Below are positions 1 to 11,359 of a stretch of DNA of 64,000 nt, one piece after another. The notes under the pieces are model-generated. The model made no database searches and was not told where the DNA came from. It worked only from the letters and a program-made list of their open reading frames with translations. The DNA is from Gnetum montanum (Eukaryota; Streptophyta; Gnetopsida; Gnetales; Gnetaceae): positions 469,693 through 533,692 of the forward strand of contig MNCI01021017.1 in assembly GCA_015680685.1 (NCBI GenBank), written 5' to 3'. The translations under genes were made by a program, and so were the position numbers. Positions within the stretch are counted from its first letter, which is position 1; each line of letters begins with the position of its first letter.

Positions 1-178
1 GGAGAGCCGCCTCTTATTTATAGATCTGATGGTGCACCACGATATTTCGTATGCGATATCGCAGGGGACGACGTGATATCGCGTATGCAATATCGAATGG
101 GATGTGATATCTTGACTACCGCGATATCGCGTATGTGATATCGTGGCCTATGCGATATCGCATCTCATCAATAGCCTC
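1..178. repeat. LTR-like end packed with GATATC palindromes
   Basis: This stretch contains many copies of a word centred on GATATC (full form GCGATATCGC, which is its own reverse complement), often joined by GTATGC. It ends in CATCTCATCA, close to the plus-strand end of the F-type LTRs at 46,085 and 57,440 (CTTCATCA), and is followed directly by antisense-gene remnants. I read it as the edge of another LTR element whose body lies outside the window. The word density is seen directly; the assignment as an LTR is inference. Confidence 0.45.
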
Positions 179-180
179 CT

Positions 181-1645
181 CCTATAACAACTTATAGTAA
201 CTTTCTTTCTTAGCATTTCACTTGCACTACCTTTTGTCCTTTCTCCACTTAGTGACCCAAGCATAGTAGTCTCACCAATCTTTGAACTTACATAATAATA
301 GGTCCATCTGAATTTTTTGTTTAGTAATGCTTCTACCTAGCATGACCTTGCCATGGATGGAATTCTAATAGCATTACCATTTTATTTCCTTGGTGTGCAA
401 GGAGTCTTTATTGAGTATGTGAGCCTCCATAAACTCCTTGTGGTTCCTAAGGTCTTTGATCACCTCAACTTCCCATTTAGTTTTCTTTTCCAATACTAGA
501 ACTCTTTCCCATAGGAATTTGTTGGAATGTTTCCAATCCCGCAAAGTCTTGGCACATAAGTAAGCACATTTAGTAGCACTCTTGTATACCTTCATGGAAC
601 ATTTTCGACTTTAGGCAGTAGCTTAGGTAGCTCATTCAGCCCAACTTCATGCATTGGATCCCATCCAACCTTGGACACTGTAAATAACATGACATAATAA
701 TAAAAAAGTAAATACTATAAGTAATCAATGAAATTAGTGAAAAATCCTTTAAATAGCTAAGGCCATGTAATCATAAAATTTACAAGCCATGAAACAAATA
801 TATATATATATATATATAATAAAAAATCAGACAAAGATACTATCATTCTAACTAACATCAGGAGCCATTGTTGTAATTGATTAATCATGTCTTTAGCCAT
901 TTCATGCATAAAATTGGTCTTATCACTCCATGGTTTCATATGAAACATAGAGTCTGATGCTTCTAGGATGGGTTCAAGCACGACAACAAGTATTACCATT
1001 AAAAAAAATTAAAAACCAACTCCAACATGAAACTATAAGATACAACACATAAAATAAAATTCATAAATACTTGGAAGACCATGCATGATATCAACATGAG
1101 TTTCATCATTGAATGTTGAATATTTGAATATGGCATCCAAGGCCTATAACATTTCGTTAGTCATTGGTTCCATTCCCTATTATTACCTTAATGCCTCCTC
1201 TTCTTGCCATTTTCTCTCTGCTTTTGTTATAGCCATGGTGACAAGTTGTTGGGTTTTACCTACAGGAATGGCAAAGGCAAGATGTTGAACAAGTAAGAAA
1301 TTTTTCCTAAAAATAACATAATAACATAAATATGCATATAACATAACATAAAAATAATACAAAATAACATAAAATCCAAAAAATAAAATAACAAAAATGT
1401 AATTAAAACATACCTAAAACAACATGATGTGCCTAGCCAATCCTAAGAGAGATCTTCTTCTTTGCTAGCTGCTCCACAATAGTAACCATCTCCTCAATTA
1501 GTGATTACTTCAACTTTGCTTTGGCTACACCATCAACCTCTACATGAAACTCCTTGGCCTTTTTGGCATTTCCATTGGAAATTCTATCAAGGTAAGGACA
1601 ATGTACATCACTAAATCTTTTAGTGGTAATAAACAGTGATTCTAC
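181..1645 (-). pseudogene. 3' part of the antisense gene of element L (decayed)
   Basis: This is a minus-strand remnant homologous to the antisense genes of C (36,160-34,247) and A. The segment 595-374 encodes a lysine-rich, coiled-coil-like piece beginning VYKSATKCAYLC, matching KLYKSTIECAFSC in A (near 28,300) and the exon 6 start in C. The piece near 980-860 (HEMAKDMINQL) matches exon 5. AT-rich gaps between these pieces look like introns; one holds a TA microsatellite near 804-826. The segment 1,640-1,480 matches the end of exon 3 plus exon 4. Homology stops abruptly near 1,645, where protease sequence of opposite strand begins. There are many stops, so it is not functional. The role of the gene is unknown. 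Confidence 0.6.
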
Positions 1646-2345
1646 CCATAGCAAAGTGCTAGTTAAGATGCTAACTTCTATTCTTATAAATGAAGATATT
1701 CCATCTAACGAGAAGCCTATTCATGATGTGATAGTATCACCCTTACTCTAGGAAGAAATGAAGTCAACCATCTTAACATTTCATGACAATGATGTGAAAA
1801 TCAACCCTCAAAATAGTGAGGTATCCAGGGCTTCCCTTGTCATAACAACTATAGTTGACTAGTACAGGGTTCATTAGGTACATGTGGATGATGAAATGAC
1901 TACAAACATTATCCTCTTTTCTACCATTGATGATTTAGGCTTGTTCAAATACATTTAGAACACCTCTATGTCTATGCTTAAATAATTTAATTGGTTACAC
2001 ATAGAGGTGAGAGGATCAATCACATTAGACTTCATAGCTAGGGAACAATGCCCCACAACTATTTATTTCCTTATAGTAGAAGATATAATTTTAGGGAGGC
2101 CATGGTTAGCCAAATTACAAGCAATATCCTCTCTAATTCATTAAAATATTTACCTACCTTATGAGGGAGGTAAAATCATCATTCACAAAGAAAACATGAT
2201 CCCCTTATCCATCAACAATGTTGACATAGAGCAATAATTAGAAGTGAAGTTGCAAGAAGAAACTTCTATTAATAGAAACAAAGTTAAGAACCACAACAAG
2301 ACTAGCCAAGCCAAGATCAACAATGCTAGGATTACAAATATATGT
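1646..2345 (+). pseudogene. Ty3/gypsy aspartic protease fragment (element L)
   Basis: Translation gives a Tat-type retropepsin in recognisable order: the HVDD active-site strand near 1,880, ITLDFIAREQCPTT near 2,020, and the ILGRPWLAKLQAISSLIH block near 2,090-2,145, then PYEGGKIIIH. The same blocks occur in C at 32,892-33,200. The catalytic D-x-G-A motif reads DDEM here, so Gly and Ala are lost, and several TAG stops interrupt the frame. In C and A the protease lies left of the antisense gene; here it lies to the right of antisense exons, so the junction at about 1,645 is a rearrangement. Confidence 0.75.
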
Positions 2346-3813
2346 AACAAAATATCCCTATAAACTCAACAGTAATCAAAATGGATTTCAGCAATGCCCT
2401 AGACATAGCTAAATCATATAACCATAGCCACAAGAAAAAATAAGATCCTTAAAACAAAATTTAACAAAATTAAAGAGAATATTATCCTCTACAATGCCAA
2501 AATTGTTATTAAAAATTCATAAACATATATAAAAACAATTTCATCAACTCTAACTCTAACATCAACCAAGATTTTTCCTTTTTGACATTTTAACAAACAC
2601 TTAACATGAGAGCCAAATAGTAGACATTTAGATGAATAGTTTACATACAAAGTTTAAAATAGGCATTACTACAAATATTTAGCATGAAACCAAGTGTTAA
2701 CATAACTAGAGGCCAATGTTAACAGCGTTGCAACATCATATGTTAAAATTTGCAAGAAAAGGTAATGTTAAGACTACCTAGATAGCTTATATGCTAGGAA
2801 TTGGGGGGATGCAAGGGAGAATGGTGGTGGACAATAGGACTTTTCATGAATATTAAAGCCCATATGCTACCATTGAAACCTATAGAAAATCCCAAAACCT
2901 AACATACACTAATCCAATAACCTTGAAAAGTATCACATGATGGCCAAAGTATTTCAAAAAATGTTTTTGCATCAATCCAAACCCAAAGCAGAATATCCAA
3001 CACTATTAGTATAGGCTAGAGAAGCCTAAAAACTCAATCTCAAAAAACTACAACTAATCAACATAGGTCCCATGGCTAGGAAAATTTCCTAAAAATTTTC
3101 AAAAAATTATTTTTAACTCTTAACACTAGAAATAGACCCAAAAAACCCAAATATACCATCAACACTACACCAGAAACTTTTAAGAAAATTAGACTTCAAC
3201 TAGGAATTACATAGAATTTTGCTAAGAAAACCCAATTTATGGTGAAATGACTATAGTAAATCCTCTAGGAAAAATTCAAAAGAATTCTAAAATTTCCAAA
3301 AATCATCTAGGACCCCTCTACACTACACTTACAGCCTCTAAAAACCATAGATGATACCCAAAATTTTTTTAAAAATTACAAACATTGTTAAGTTTTTCAA
3401 AGAAAAATTGCAGAACAAGCCAAAAACATTGTGCACCAGATTGGAATAAAACCCATGAAAAATTCATAAAAATTATAAAAATTATTATTTTATCTTTATT
3501 ATAACTAGGAGATCTCATACGATAGTTATATGAATCCTAAAATCAAAATTTGCATTTTGCGAAGACTACAAAAATGTCAAATTTGGCCAGTCTTAAAAAC
3601 AATTAGGGCAAAATGCTACAAATAAGCTTGGGAAAAACTCCAAATCTCTCTTGCCCTAAAACCCAAATTTCATTCTAAACACAATTTTACAAACTAAACC
3701 TTGCATTTGGTGATGATTAAGTGAAAAATTTCAATTAGAGCAAGCCTAGGGATAGAAAAGCATCCCTACAATTTAGTCAAAAATTGGGAAAAAATGGTAA
3801 GAGAGATGTACCT
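2346..3813 (-). other. AT-rich intron 1 of the antisense gene (element L)
   Basis: This is a non-coding AT-rich stretch at the same place as 41,260-42,605 in A, between exon 1 of the antisense gene and the FCP1-like exon. On the minus strand its 5' end reads GTACAT directly after exon 1, the same donor hexamer as in A. The left end is not a clean acceptor because the element is rearranged near 2,345. No coding sequence is seen. Intron status is inferred from the shared donor and position. Confidence 0.45.
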
Positions 3814-3915
3814 AGTAGTCCTTGATGAATATCCTTCATACATAGAAGGATCCAAAAGATTCTATGTAATCTGTATGGCCTTGTCCACATCATCCAACAC
3901 TTGATTCCTACTCAT
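3814..3915 (-). pseudogene. Exon 1 of the antisense gene (element L)
   Basis: On the minus strand an ATG at 3,915-3,913 opens a short frame starting MSRNQVLDDVDK, with one TAG, and ends at a GTACAT donor. The equivalent exon in A (42,730-42,606) starts MSKRRATTSKN and also ends at GTACAT. The two N-termini are similar only in being short and polar. The start choice rests on this positional agreement. Confidence 0.4.
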
Positions 3916-5845
3916 TGATCCTTTCAAAACTTTTACCTCTACCACAATCACGTTGTGCTCAAGGGTGGGTAAATATAAACATGACTACTAAGTGTTGAGA
4001 TTTTAGTTTTGACTCTCAAATCTAGCACTCATATTCTATCCTTGAAAAATCAAGCAAGATATAGGTTCATATGCTAATTTTTGATGCTGGTAATCCTCTC
4101 CTAATACTTATGCACTACTAGTAAAATCCCTATTTACTAATAAATATATTTACAACATGGTATACTATGTGTAGATAAACGAATAGGCTTGTATGCTAAT
4201 TTTGCTTGAGATCCTATCTTTTTAGGTAGTTTGACCATGGATGGGCCCCATAGGACTTTCAAAATATGCTAAGAAATTCTAAGCACTGGGTTTTAATCTT
4301 AAGATGGCCATACACTATGAAATCCCAACCCATTGTGTAGCCTATAGAATAGTGTGTGATGCTTGCACTAGCCTTATTTATTGTTGAAATTACACATACA
4401 CTACCCTCATGAATACCTAAAGACTTAGTAAAAACTAGAAGAATTATAGCCTAGAAAACACATCCAAAATTATTCAAGATTAAGATAGAAGATGGCCACA
4501 TGTTGGAATCTCACCTTCCACATGTTGTATAGCATGTGGGACCATGTGAGAAGTCTCTCATAGGCCTTAAATAGCTCAAAAAAGTTGAAAAATCACCACA
4601 ATGTTCAAATTATGAATTAGGAATCCTAGATAGCCAAAAAAAATTGTGTCAAAACTCATAAAACCTAACTTGATCAAGTCCCACATGTTGAAGTCCCAGT
4701 TCCACAAGTTATGCAACATGTGAGGGAGTGTGTGGGCCTTGTGCAAAATATACTTTAGCCTAAAAACGTCTTATTAGCTTTCCAAAGGGTTCCCCATGAC
4801 CTAGAAATGAAAATTTCAATAAAAATTGATGCTTACAAGATTCTAAAAGCTAAATCTTGGCTCCACATGCTAAGTAGATAGGTCCCACACACTATGCAGT
4901 GTATGGTGTAATGTGTGAAAGTTTTAAGAACTTTAATAAGCATCAACCGTAACTCAAAATGGCCAAAAAAAGTTGCAAAATCCTTCTCCATAGCCTATAT
5001 GATACCATAGGAACCCAAAGGAGCAAAAAACTAAGTTAAAATTACTCAAAAATTACATGGCTAAGCCCCACACAATGGGATGCTTGTCCCACATGTTGTA
5101 CAATGTGTGGGCTTAGCATGTGAACTTTACATTAGTCAAAATGAAGTTAAGAGTTGGTTGTTAGCTACTTGGTGTGTCCTAGGAGACCTAAACTGAAAGG
5201 TAGAGTAAGAAGATGACCTTAGGAAGCCATTAGAAGATTATTCTTAGCCTCACACACTAGGAACACATGTACCACATGTTGTGTAGTATGTGGAACAACA
5301 TGTGGGAGTTCCTAAAAATTCAATATGCCTTAAGCCCTACTTAAAGTAGTTAAAAAAGTTAAAAATATTTCCATGCAAGGCCTAGAAACTTGGTCAAAAA
5401 TACCTAAAAACTATTATATTCTTTTCCACATGCTATGAACCCTATCCCACATAATAGGCATCATGTGGGGTAGTGTGTGGAGTTTTTTGGTAGAATCTAC
5501 CATGCCTAGAATTTTCCATAAGTTGTCTAGTAGGTCCCACAAACTCTAGGATGGAAGATTAACCAAAGTTTTGATCTTTTCAAGCTAGGAAAACAAGGTT
5601 TTTGTTTGACATGATGGGATACCTTGTTCCACATGTTATACATCTTTTAGAATTAGCCTATGAGGGTCTAGTAGGCCAAAACCTAGCCCAAACTAGTTCA
5701 TGCTTAACCCAAAATACTTGAAAAAGCCTTACACTACTCCTAAATAGCTTAGATGTGGTCAAAGTGAGTTAATGAAGTCCCAAGCTTGACAAGAATTCTT
5801 CCCATGGTGGGGATTTTGGTTCCACATGCTATGATGATTTTTTGA
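3916..5845. repeat. Word-rich spacer (CCACATG/CATGTGG) between antisense gene and pol, element L
   Basis: The stretch contains repeated pairs such as CCACATGTTG and AGCATGTGGG, about 10-25 bases apart, so that each pair could form a short hairpin; clear copies lie near 4,500-4,545, 4,680-4,725, 5,090-5,120, 5,270-5,305 and 5,440-5,475. The rest is AT-rich filler without a long frame. It occupies the same place as the AGCATAGTC-rich spacer in A (42,731-58,257) but uses a different word. It may be the shared promoter region between the leftward antisense gene and rightward pol; that is inference. Confidence 0.55.
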
Positions 5846-6715
5846 GCTATTCACATGCTAAGATTTCAATATTTAGTTATTTTAAGTGTTTAACCAATAA
5901 AATTCCTTTTTTAAGTAGCTTATAATCAGTTTTCATGATACTGTTTTCTACTTTAATTATTTTTTATTAAATTTTAATCTCTTTTGATAGTTTACAAAAA
6001 AAATTTCCTACTTTTTACAATATTTTTTCCTATTTTAGCAATTTATGTTCTTTTTGCAAGACTTTTTTCCTATTTTAATAGCTTATGGCCTATTTGATTC
6101 TAAATTTTATCTTATCTTAACTACTTATGGCCTCTTTTGGTAAAATATTACCGTATTTTAATCATAAAATCAACTAAAACATAAATATTATCCTTTTTGA
6201 CTACTTTTGACATGTTAGATCATGTTTGTACTCTTTCGACTCTTTTCTACACCATTTGGTATCATTTGACATCATTTAGTATCATTTTGAGATCATTTGA
6301 CATCATTTGGTATCATTTCACTAACATTTGATGTCATCTGATATCCTTTGATATGATTTTTTATCGTTTTGATAATATTTGATGTCATTCAACATCATTT
6401 TGATAAATTTTTCATCATTTTAGTTTCATTTTGTATCATTTAACATTATTTTAACCATTATTTGGAATCATACCATATCATTTGGTAACATTAAAACCTT
6501 CCAAGACCTTGGTTAACATCATTTGGCATGGTTTTCACCTTCATGTAGCCCTTATTCCACCTTGTTATAACCAAATCTACCTTCTATGATCTTAGCTCAT
6601 CATGTTGTGACTTAAGCCTAATTTTTTCTTGTTCTACCTTGTTTTAACCCCATTCAACTATGTTATCCTTAATTATTACAATATTTTACATCATTTTAAC
6701 ATTATTTGATGATCA
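5846..6715. repeat. Degenerate ATCATTTG(A/G) simple repeat, element L
   Basis: Units like CATCATTTGACATCATTTGG recur from about 6,230 to 6,480, with looser TTTTGCCTTAT-type text on both sides. A similar stretch lies at 58,258-58,970 in A, at the same distance before pol. It is non-coding. Conservation of position in two elements suggests it is an old part of the element, possibly the 3' portion of an intron rich in T and C. Confidence 0.55.
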
Positions 6716-6750
6716 TATGAAACAGATGCTAGTTAATGTGCATTTGTTGG

Positions 6751-6828
6751 TATGTAGGATTGGATCATGGATACATCAACATAGCTCAAACTAGCTTTGA
6801 GCCTAAATGGAACTCATGGTGATGTCAA
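6751..6828 (+). pseudogene. Start of pol, element L (first piece)
   Basis: A splice-acceptor-like TATGTAG (AG at 6,756-6,757) is followed by an ATG at 6,767 and a frame reading MDTST, stop, LKLALSLNGTHGDVNVD. The pol of A begins the same way (TATGTAG at 58,969-58,975, ATG at 58,986, then LSLS, stop, PHGDVE). The frame is cut at 6,828 by the Copia-like element and resumes at about 12,517. The conserved acceptor suggests that pol is joined to gag-pro by splicing. Confidence 0.5.
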
Positions 6829-8030
6829 TGTTGACCTTTTGGTATGTGAAAAACGTAAGGAAAATGGAGAAAATAGAATGTTTGTGGTAGAAGATGATGT
6901 TGTAGAATATGAACAAGAACTTCATAATGAGACTAGGGAACTCAAGGAAACAAGATCTATAATGAAATGTCAAAATGAAGACTACATGGATAAGATCAGA
7001 GAATGAACAAGCATGGATGCAAATGAAGGCTATAAATCAAATGAAGATTCTCCAAGGACTAGCAAAAAGGAAAATTGACATAAGAAAGCCTTAGAAGATA
7101 GAGCTTAAAAATTGAGGAGACGTCTCTGAAAAATAGTATACGTCTACATCCAAGAGTAGATGTCTCCTTGTATACATTCCACTAAAGACATTCCATTTTC
7201 TAGTGAGACATATCTCCTAAAATGAGACCAATCTCAAGTAGACATCCCAACATTGAAGTAGACATCTACACTAGCTATTTGGTGGTCATTACATGAATTC
7301 CAAGGATATTTTGGAAACTTTGAGGTTATAAGAAGATGTTAAAATCTTGGGACTTTTGCAAGCATTGTTCATAAAAGATCAATCATTGTCTACTCTATGT
7401 AATTCTATTCTTTCTATGTATTCTAACATCATTTGCTTGATTATATTTTTTACTAAGCTTCAAGTACAAGGACCTATAAATTTAGTTACATTATTTTCTT
7501 ATTCTTTTCTCTCTTTTTGTAGCCCTATGGGGTTGATGTGCTTCTTGTGATAAGTCATCCACATTGAGCTTGTTGGAATATTGTGGATGTTGAGTGGTTT
7601 TGCAATGTTAAAAAAATTCAAAGTAGAGCTCAATTTTGTAAAGGCTATGGGATCCTTAAAGCCACATTCTAAGCTTGTTGGGACCTTGTGGAATTAAGTG
7701 GTTTTATAGTGTCAAAATACTTTGAATCAGGGCCTAATTTTGTACAGGTTGTGGGATCATTGAAACCACATTCTAAGCTTCTTGGGACCTTGCATGGTTA
7801 AGTGGTTTTGCAATGTTTAAACAATTTAATGTAGAGCTTAAATCTTATATAAGTTGTGATGCCCTTTAAACCACTTTTTGAAGAAACAAAGTCCGAAGTT
7901 GTGCAAGGAATCTACCCTTCAAGTGTGGACTACACAAGTTGTGTAATCATGTAATATTTTGTGTGTTTTTGTGGCTAGTTCACTTTCAATTTGGGAAACT
8001 TATTCAATCCACCTTATAAGTTCTTTATCG
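6829..8030 (+). repeat. 5' LTR of the Copia-like element
   Basis: It begins TGTTGACCTTTTGGTATG, matching 11,360 onward, and the two copies can be followed to their ends, both passing through GAACTTATTCAA-type text. At 7,110-7,280 words related to AGACGTCT and GTAGACATC occur in both orientations. A weak TATA-like TTATAAG lies near 7,326. The exact 3' edge lies within 8,029-8,034. Confidence 0.8.
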
Positions 8031-8035
8031 AGAAG

Positions 8036-8048
8036 TGGTATCAGAGTT
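8036..8048 (+). promoter_or_regulatory. Primer binding site, tRNA-Met type
   Basis: TGGTATCAGAGTT directly follows the 5' LTR. TGGTATCAGAGC, complementary to the 3' end of initiator tRNA-Met, is the usual minus-strand primer site of plant Copia elements; the final C is T here. Confidence 0.85.
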
Positions 8049-8089
8049 TGGTACTCTCAAGTTTGTGCTTCAACCTTCAAGAGTAAACT

Positions 8090-9615
8090 ATGGAGGGGAC
8101 ATCCTACATAAAGCCACCAATTTTCAATGGGTTTGATTTTGCTTATTAAAAAGGTAAGGATGTAAGGCTTCTTTGAGTTAATAGAATTTGAGGAATGGGA
8201 GTCAATTCTTGAATGATACACACTGCCTATTAATAATGCATCAAAGGCCCTCAAGCCACAAAGCAAGTGGACACCTAATGAAAGAGACAAGCTTATGTTC
8301 AAATATAAAGCAAAAAGGTATTTATATTGTGCATTAAATAAGTTTTAATTCAATAGAAAAGATGGATGTAGAAATACTAACAAAATTTAGGAAACCTTAG
8401 AAGCTACCTATGAGGGCTCATCCATAGTCAAATAGATAAAACTTTTGGTTTTGCAAAGTGAATATGACAAACTTGAAATGAGGAAAACTGAAAAGATTAA
8501 AGATTATTTTTCTATGGTGGATGATCTAGTTGTAGAAATTAAGGGTACAGGAAAGGACTTGTCTAAAAGTGATATAATCATGAAAATGATTAGAATACTA
8601 CAACTTGAATTTAGACCTAAGGTTATACCCATGGAAGAAATTAAAGATTTTTCGATCTTAAAATTTGAAGAGCTTCAAAGTGCTCTTATTGCTTATGAAA
8701 TAAATCTCATAATCAAAGGAGTAATAAAAGAATAGCCCATTACCTTGAAATTAGCATCTAAAGAGAAGAAACCATCTAAAGAAGAAATAAATAGCAAGGA
8801 AGAAATAACTCTTCTATCAGGAAGAGTTCAAAGGCTTCTAGAAAAGAAAAGGAAGGAGCTTCAATCAACCAAGATACAACCAATCCAACATCAAAGGTAA
8901 GTATTTTTCAATTCAAATTTTGATGATTTTTCAATAGAATTTTGGGTATGTAATGGAAAAGGTCATGTGGCCATCGAGTATCCTGGTAATGGTAGGTTGC
9001 AATGAAAAGAGAGGACTATGTGAATACAAAAAAGCCAATTTCTTTAGAAGCTAGGATGATGAAGAGTGAAGTGAAGAAGAGGTGGATGATACTACAAAAT
9101 ATTCTCAACTTATTTTTATGGCCCTTACAAATGAAAATTCATCAACAATATTTGATGAACTAAAAGGTAATCATGATGAAAGGTATAGCAAATTACATGA
9201 AGAAGTTCTTATCCTGTATTATCTACTTAAAAATATAAAGAAAAATATGCATAGAAATTTTTTTGAAATATATACCTTATCTTCCAAGTTAAAAAGGAAA
9301 ATATTAGACATAAAAGTTGAGATTCGACTACTAACCCTATTAGATAAGGAGAGATGCAGGGATACTTAAGAAGAAGGAATCAGTGAAAGTAAAGAAACTC
9401 AGCTCAAAAGTGAAAACTTGGAAGCAACCTCACAAAAGGATACTTGTACTAGCTTAAGCATAATCAAGTTTGATAATTCTTTTCATGATAGAAAAACTTC
9501 ATACTATTATAAAAAGTATGATCATAAAATAGTTTATTATACTCATATTGAAAAAAATAACATTGATACTTGGGCTTGTCAAAAGAAATCAAGTGTATCT
9601 TGTAGGATGCAGTGA
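8090..9615 (+). pseudogene. Copia-type gag (UBN2/DUF4219-like), decayed
   Basis: The ATG at 8,090 opens MEGTSYIKPPIFNGFDFAY, the typical N-terminus of plant Copia gag. The middle (8,445-8,735) has the UBN2-like run YDKLEMRKTEKIKDYFSMVDDL. A degraded zinc knuckle lies near 8,940-8,985 (CNGKGHVAIEYP, with the first Cys and the last Cys lost). The C-terminal part (9,082-9,615) is Lys/Glu-rich and coiled-coil-like. Single-base stops and frame changes break it throughout. In autonomous relatives gag runs on into pol, which is missing here. Confidence 0.75.
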
Positions 9616-9699
9616 CTTGGAAAGGGAATAGGCTGAAAGCTAGAGAAATATTTAAAAGAATGGATAATACTATCAAAGATCATAGATTATCCTATCTTG

Positions 9700-11345
9700 A
9701 ATGACATTAGGAAGAAATATTATCATATAAGGTTAATACATTGAGAAAGAAGCAAATGAAAGAAATTCAAATGGTAAGGAGGTACTCCAAGATAGAGGAC
9801 TGCATCTCAAACTCCATTAGTCATTCTCATATTAATAACCAATTAAGGTAAGTCATGATAAGTCTTTATTTCCTTGCTTGCTAGCTAAACATAGGGGAAT
9901 TTTAGAATATTTTTAAATTTTATATACCTTATGAATTCTTTAATCATCAAAGACAACATATCTTAATTCATGATATTATATAAAAAGGAACTTAAAGAAA
10001 GATCAAGGTAGTATGACTATCTCTCATGTTTTTTCATAAACTATTCAGTTATTTACATGTCCTCAAAAAGGTTTTATCCTTAAAGAAATTCTAAATTTTA
10101 GAAAAAATAAAGGCATTGCATCCACATTTATCATAAGATGCTACAAACATGAGATATTAAATCAAGTATTATAGGAAAATGACAAAGTGAGGCATAACTA
10201 GATGATCACGCAAGAAAATATTGTTATGATTTATGCATAATAATTCTTCTCTAATATGTTTACCCTTTTATAAACTTTTCTGGATTACTTAATATTCTTG
10301 AACAAGCATGATTGTGAAAAATTAGCTATAAATCTTGAAAGTGTTAAAGAAAAGATAAGCTCATATGTAGGCGGAGCTTGTACCTCATGAATTATTATGG
10401 GGCATCAATACATGGGAATTTTATGACCATATTCTCCAAGACATAATACTTAGGCAGGCAACAAAAGGTATATCCATCTTATGCAAAATTAAAGATAAAA
10501 GAGATAGATCTTTTTAAGTCTATCCTTAAAAATTTCTTTTACCTAAGAGTAATCATCAATTATGCAAGTATCTAGAATTCGTTTGATATATCTCTATGTT
10601 AGTACTACATCATTGATATACTATGAATATATAATCTTTTGAGTACTTGAGTCCCTTGTTATTAATATGAACTAAACTGTTCCTACCTAGGAGATCTCAA
10701 GCTGACTAAAGTGAGAAGAAGTATTCTCACTTCTATTATAATGACAAAAACTCTTAAGAAGCTTTGAAAATGAATGGGTAACATACTTTAAGTGTTCCTA
10801 AGATATATGAAATCAATGTGAAAATCTTAATTTCTTTATTTTATCTCTTTATCTAGTTCTAAAATTTGATGTTTTTTTTTAAAATTGAATGTGTATGTAC
10901 TTATTTTTTGCATGAAAGTACTATGTACATTTTCTGATTATGAAGATGTATTGAGAAAATTCTTATGAGGATTTACTTAGATGAAGAATTTATAATCCTT
11001 AACTATCTTTTGATCTATCTTATTTCTAGTTGTAAGGCCTTACTTCTTTTCTTTATGATGTCCAAAAATGAGAAGAATTTTATGTCTTCACTTAATCAAA
11101 TGTCATTGTGGCATATATGTGGTAACTTGTACGATTGTGATATGATTATGATCTATGTGTCATGGGCAACATTGTTATTGAATGATAATCAACTTATGGA
11201 CATATTTGATGGATATATGCACCTTATGGACATACTGGATGGATGTATTTGAACAATTTTGACCTTATGATAGTATTAATAACTATCTTTCTAAGTTTAT
11301 AGTTTTGAAACTACTAACCCATTTTCTTAAGTTTTGGACATCACC
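9700..11345. other. Non-coding interior of the Copia-like element
   Basis: This is AT-rich sequence with no pol motif that I can find in any frame. A 95-codon open stretch at 10,965-11,252 resembles no family I know and ends in a small GATGGA repeat. It probably stands where pol was lost. Confidence 0.5.
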
Positions 11346-11358
11346 AAAAAGGGTGAGA
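11346..11358 (+). promoter_or_regulatory. Polypurine tract of the Copia-like element
   Basis: AAAAAGGGTGAGA lies immediately before the 3' LTR start TGTTGATC, the expected place for plus-strand priming. Confidence 0.75.
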
Positions 11359-11359
11359 T

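Noticed and set aside
804-826. TA repeat as a possible regulatory site
   Set aside because: A simple microsatellite in intron-like DNA without further signal.
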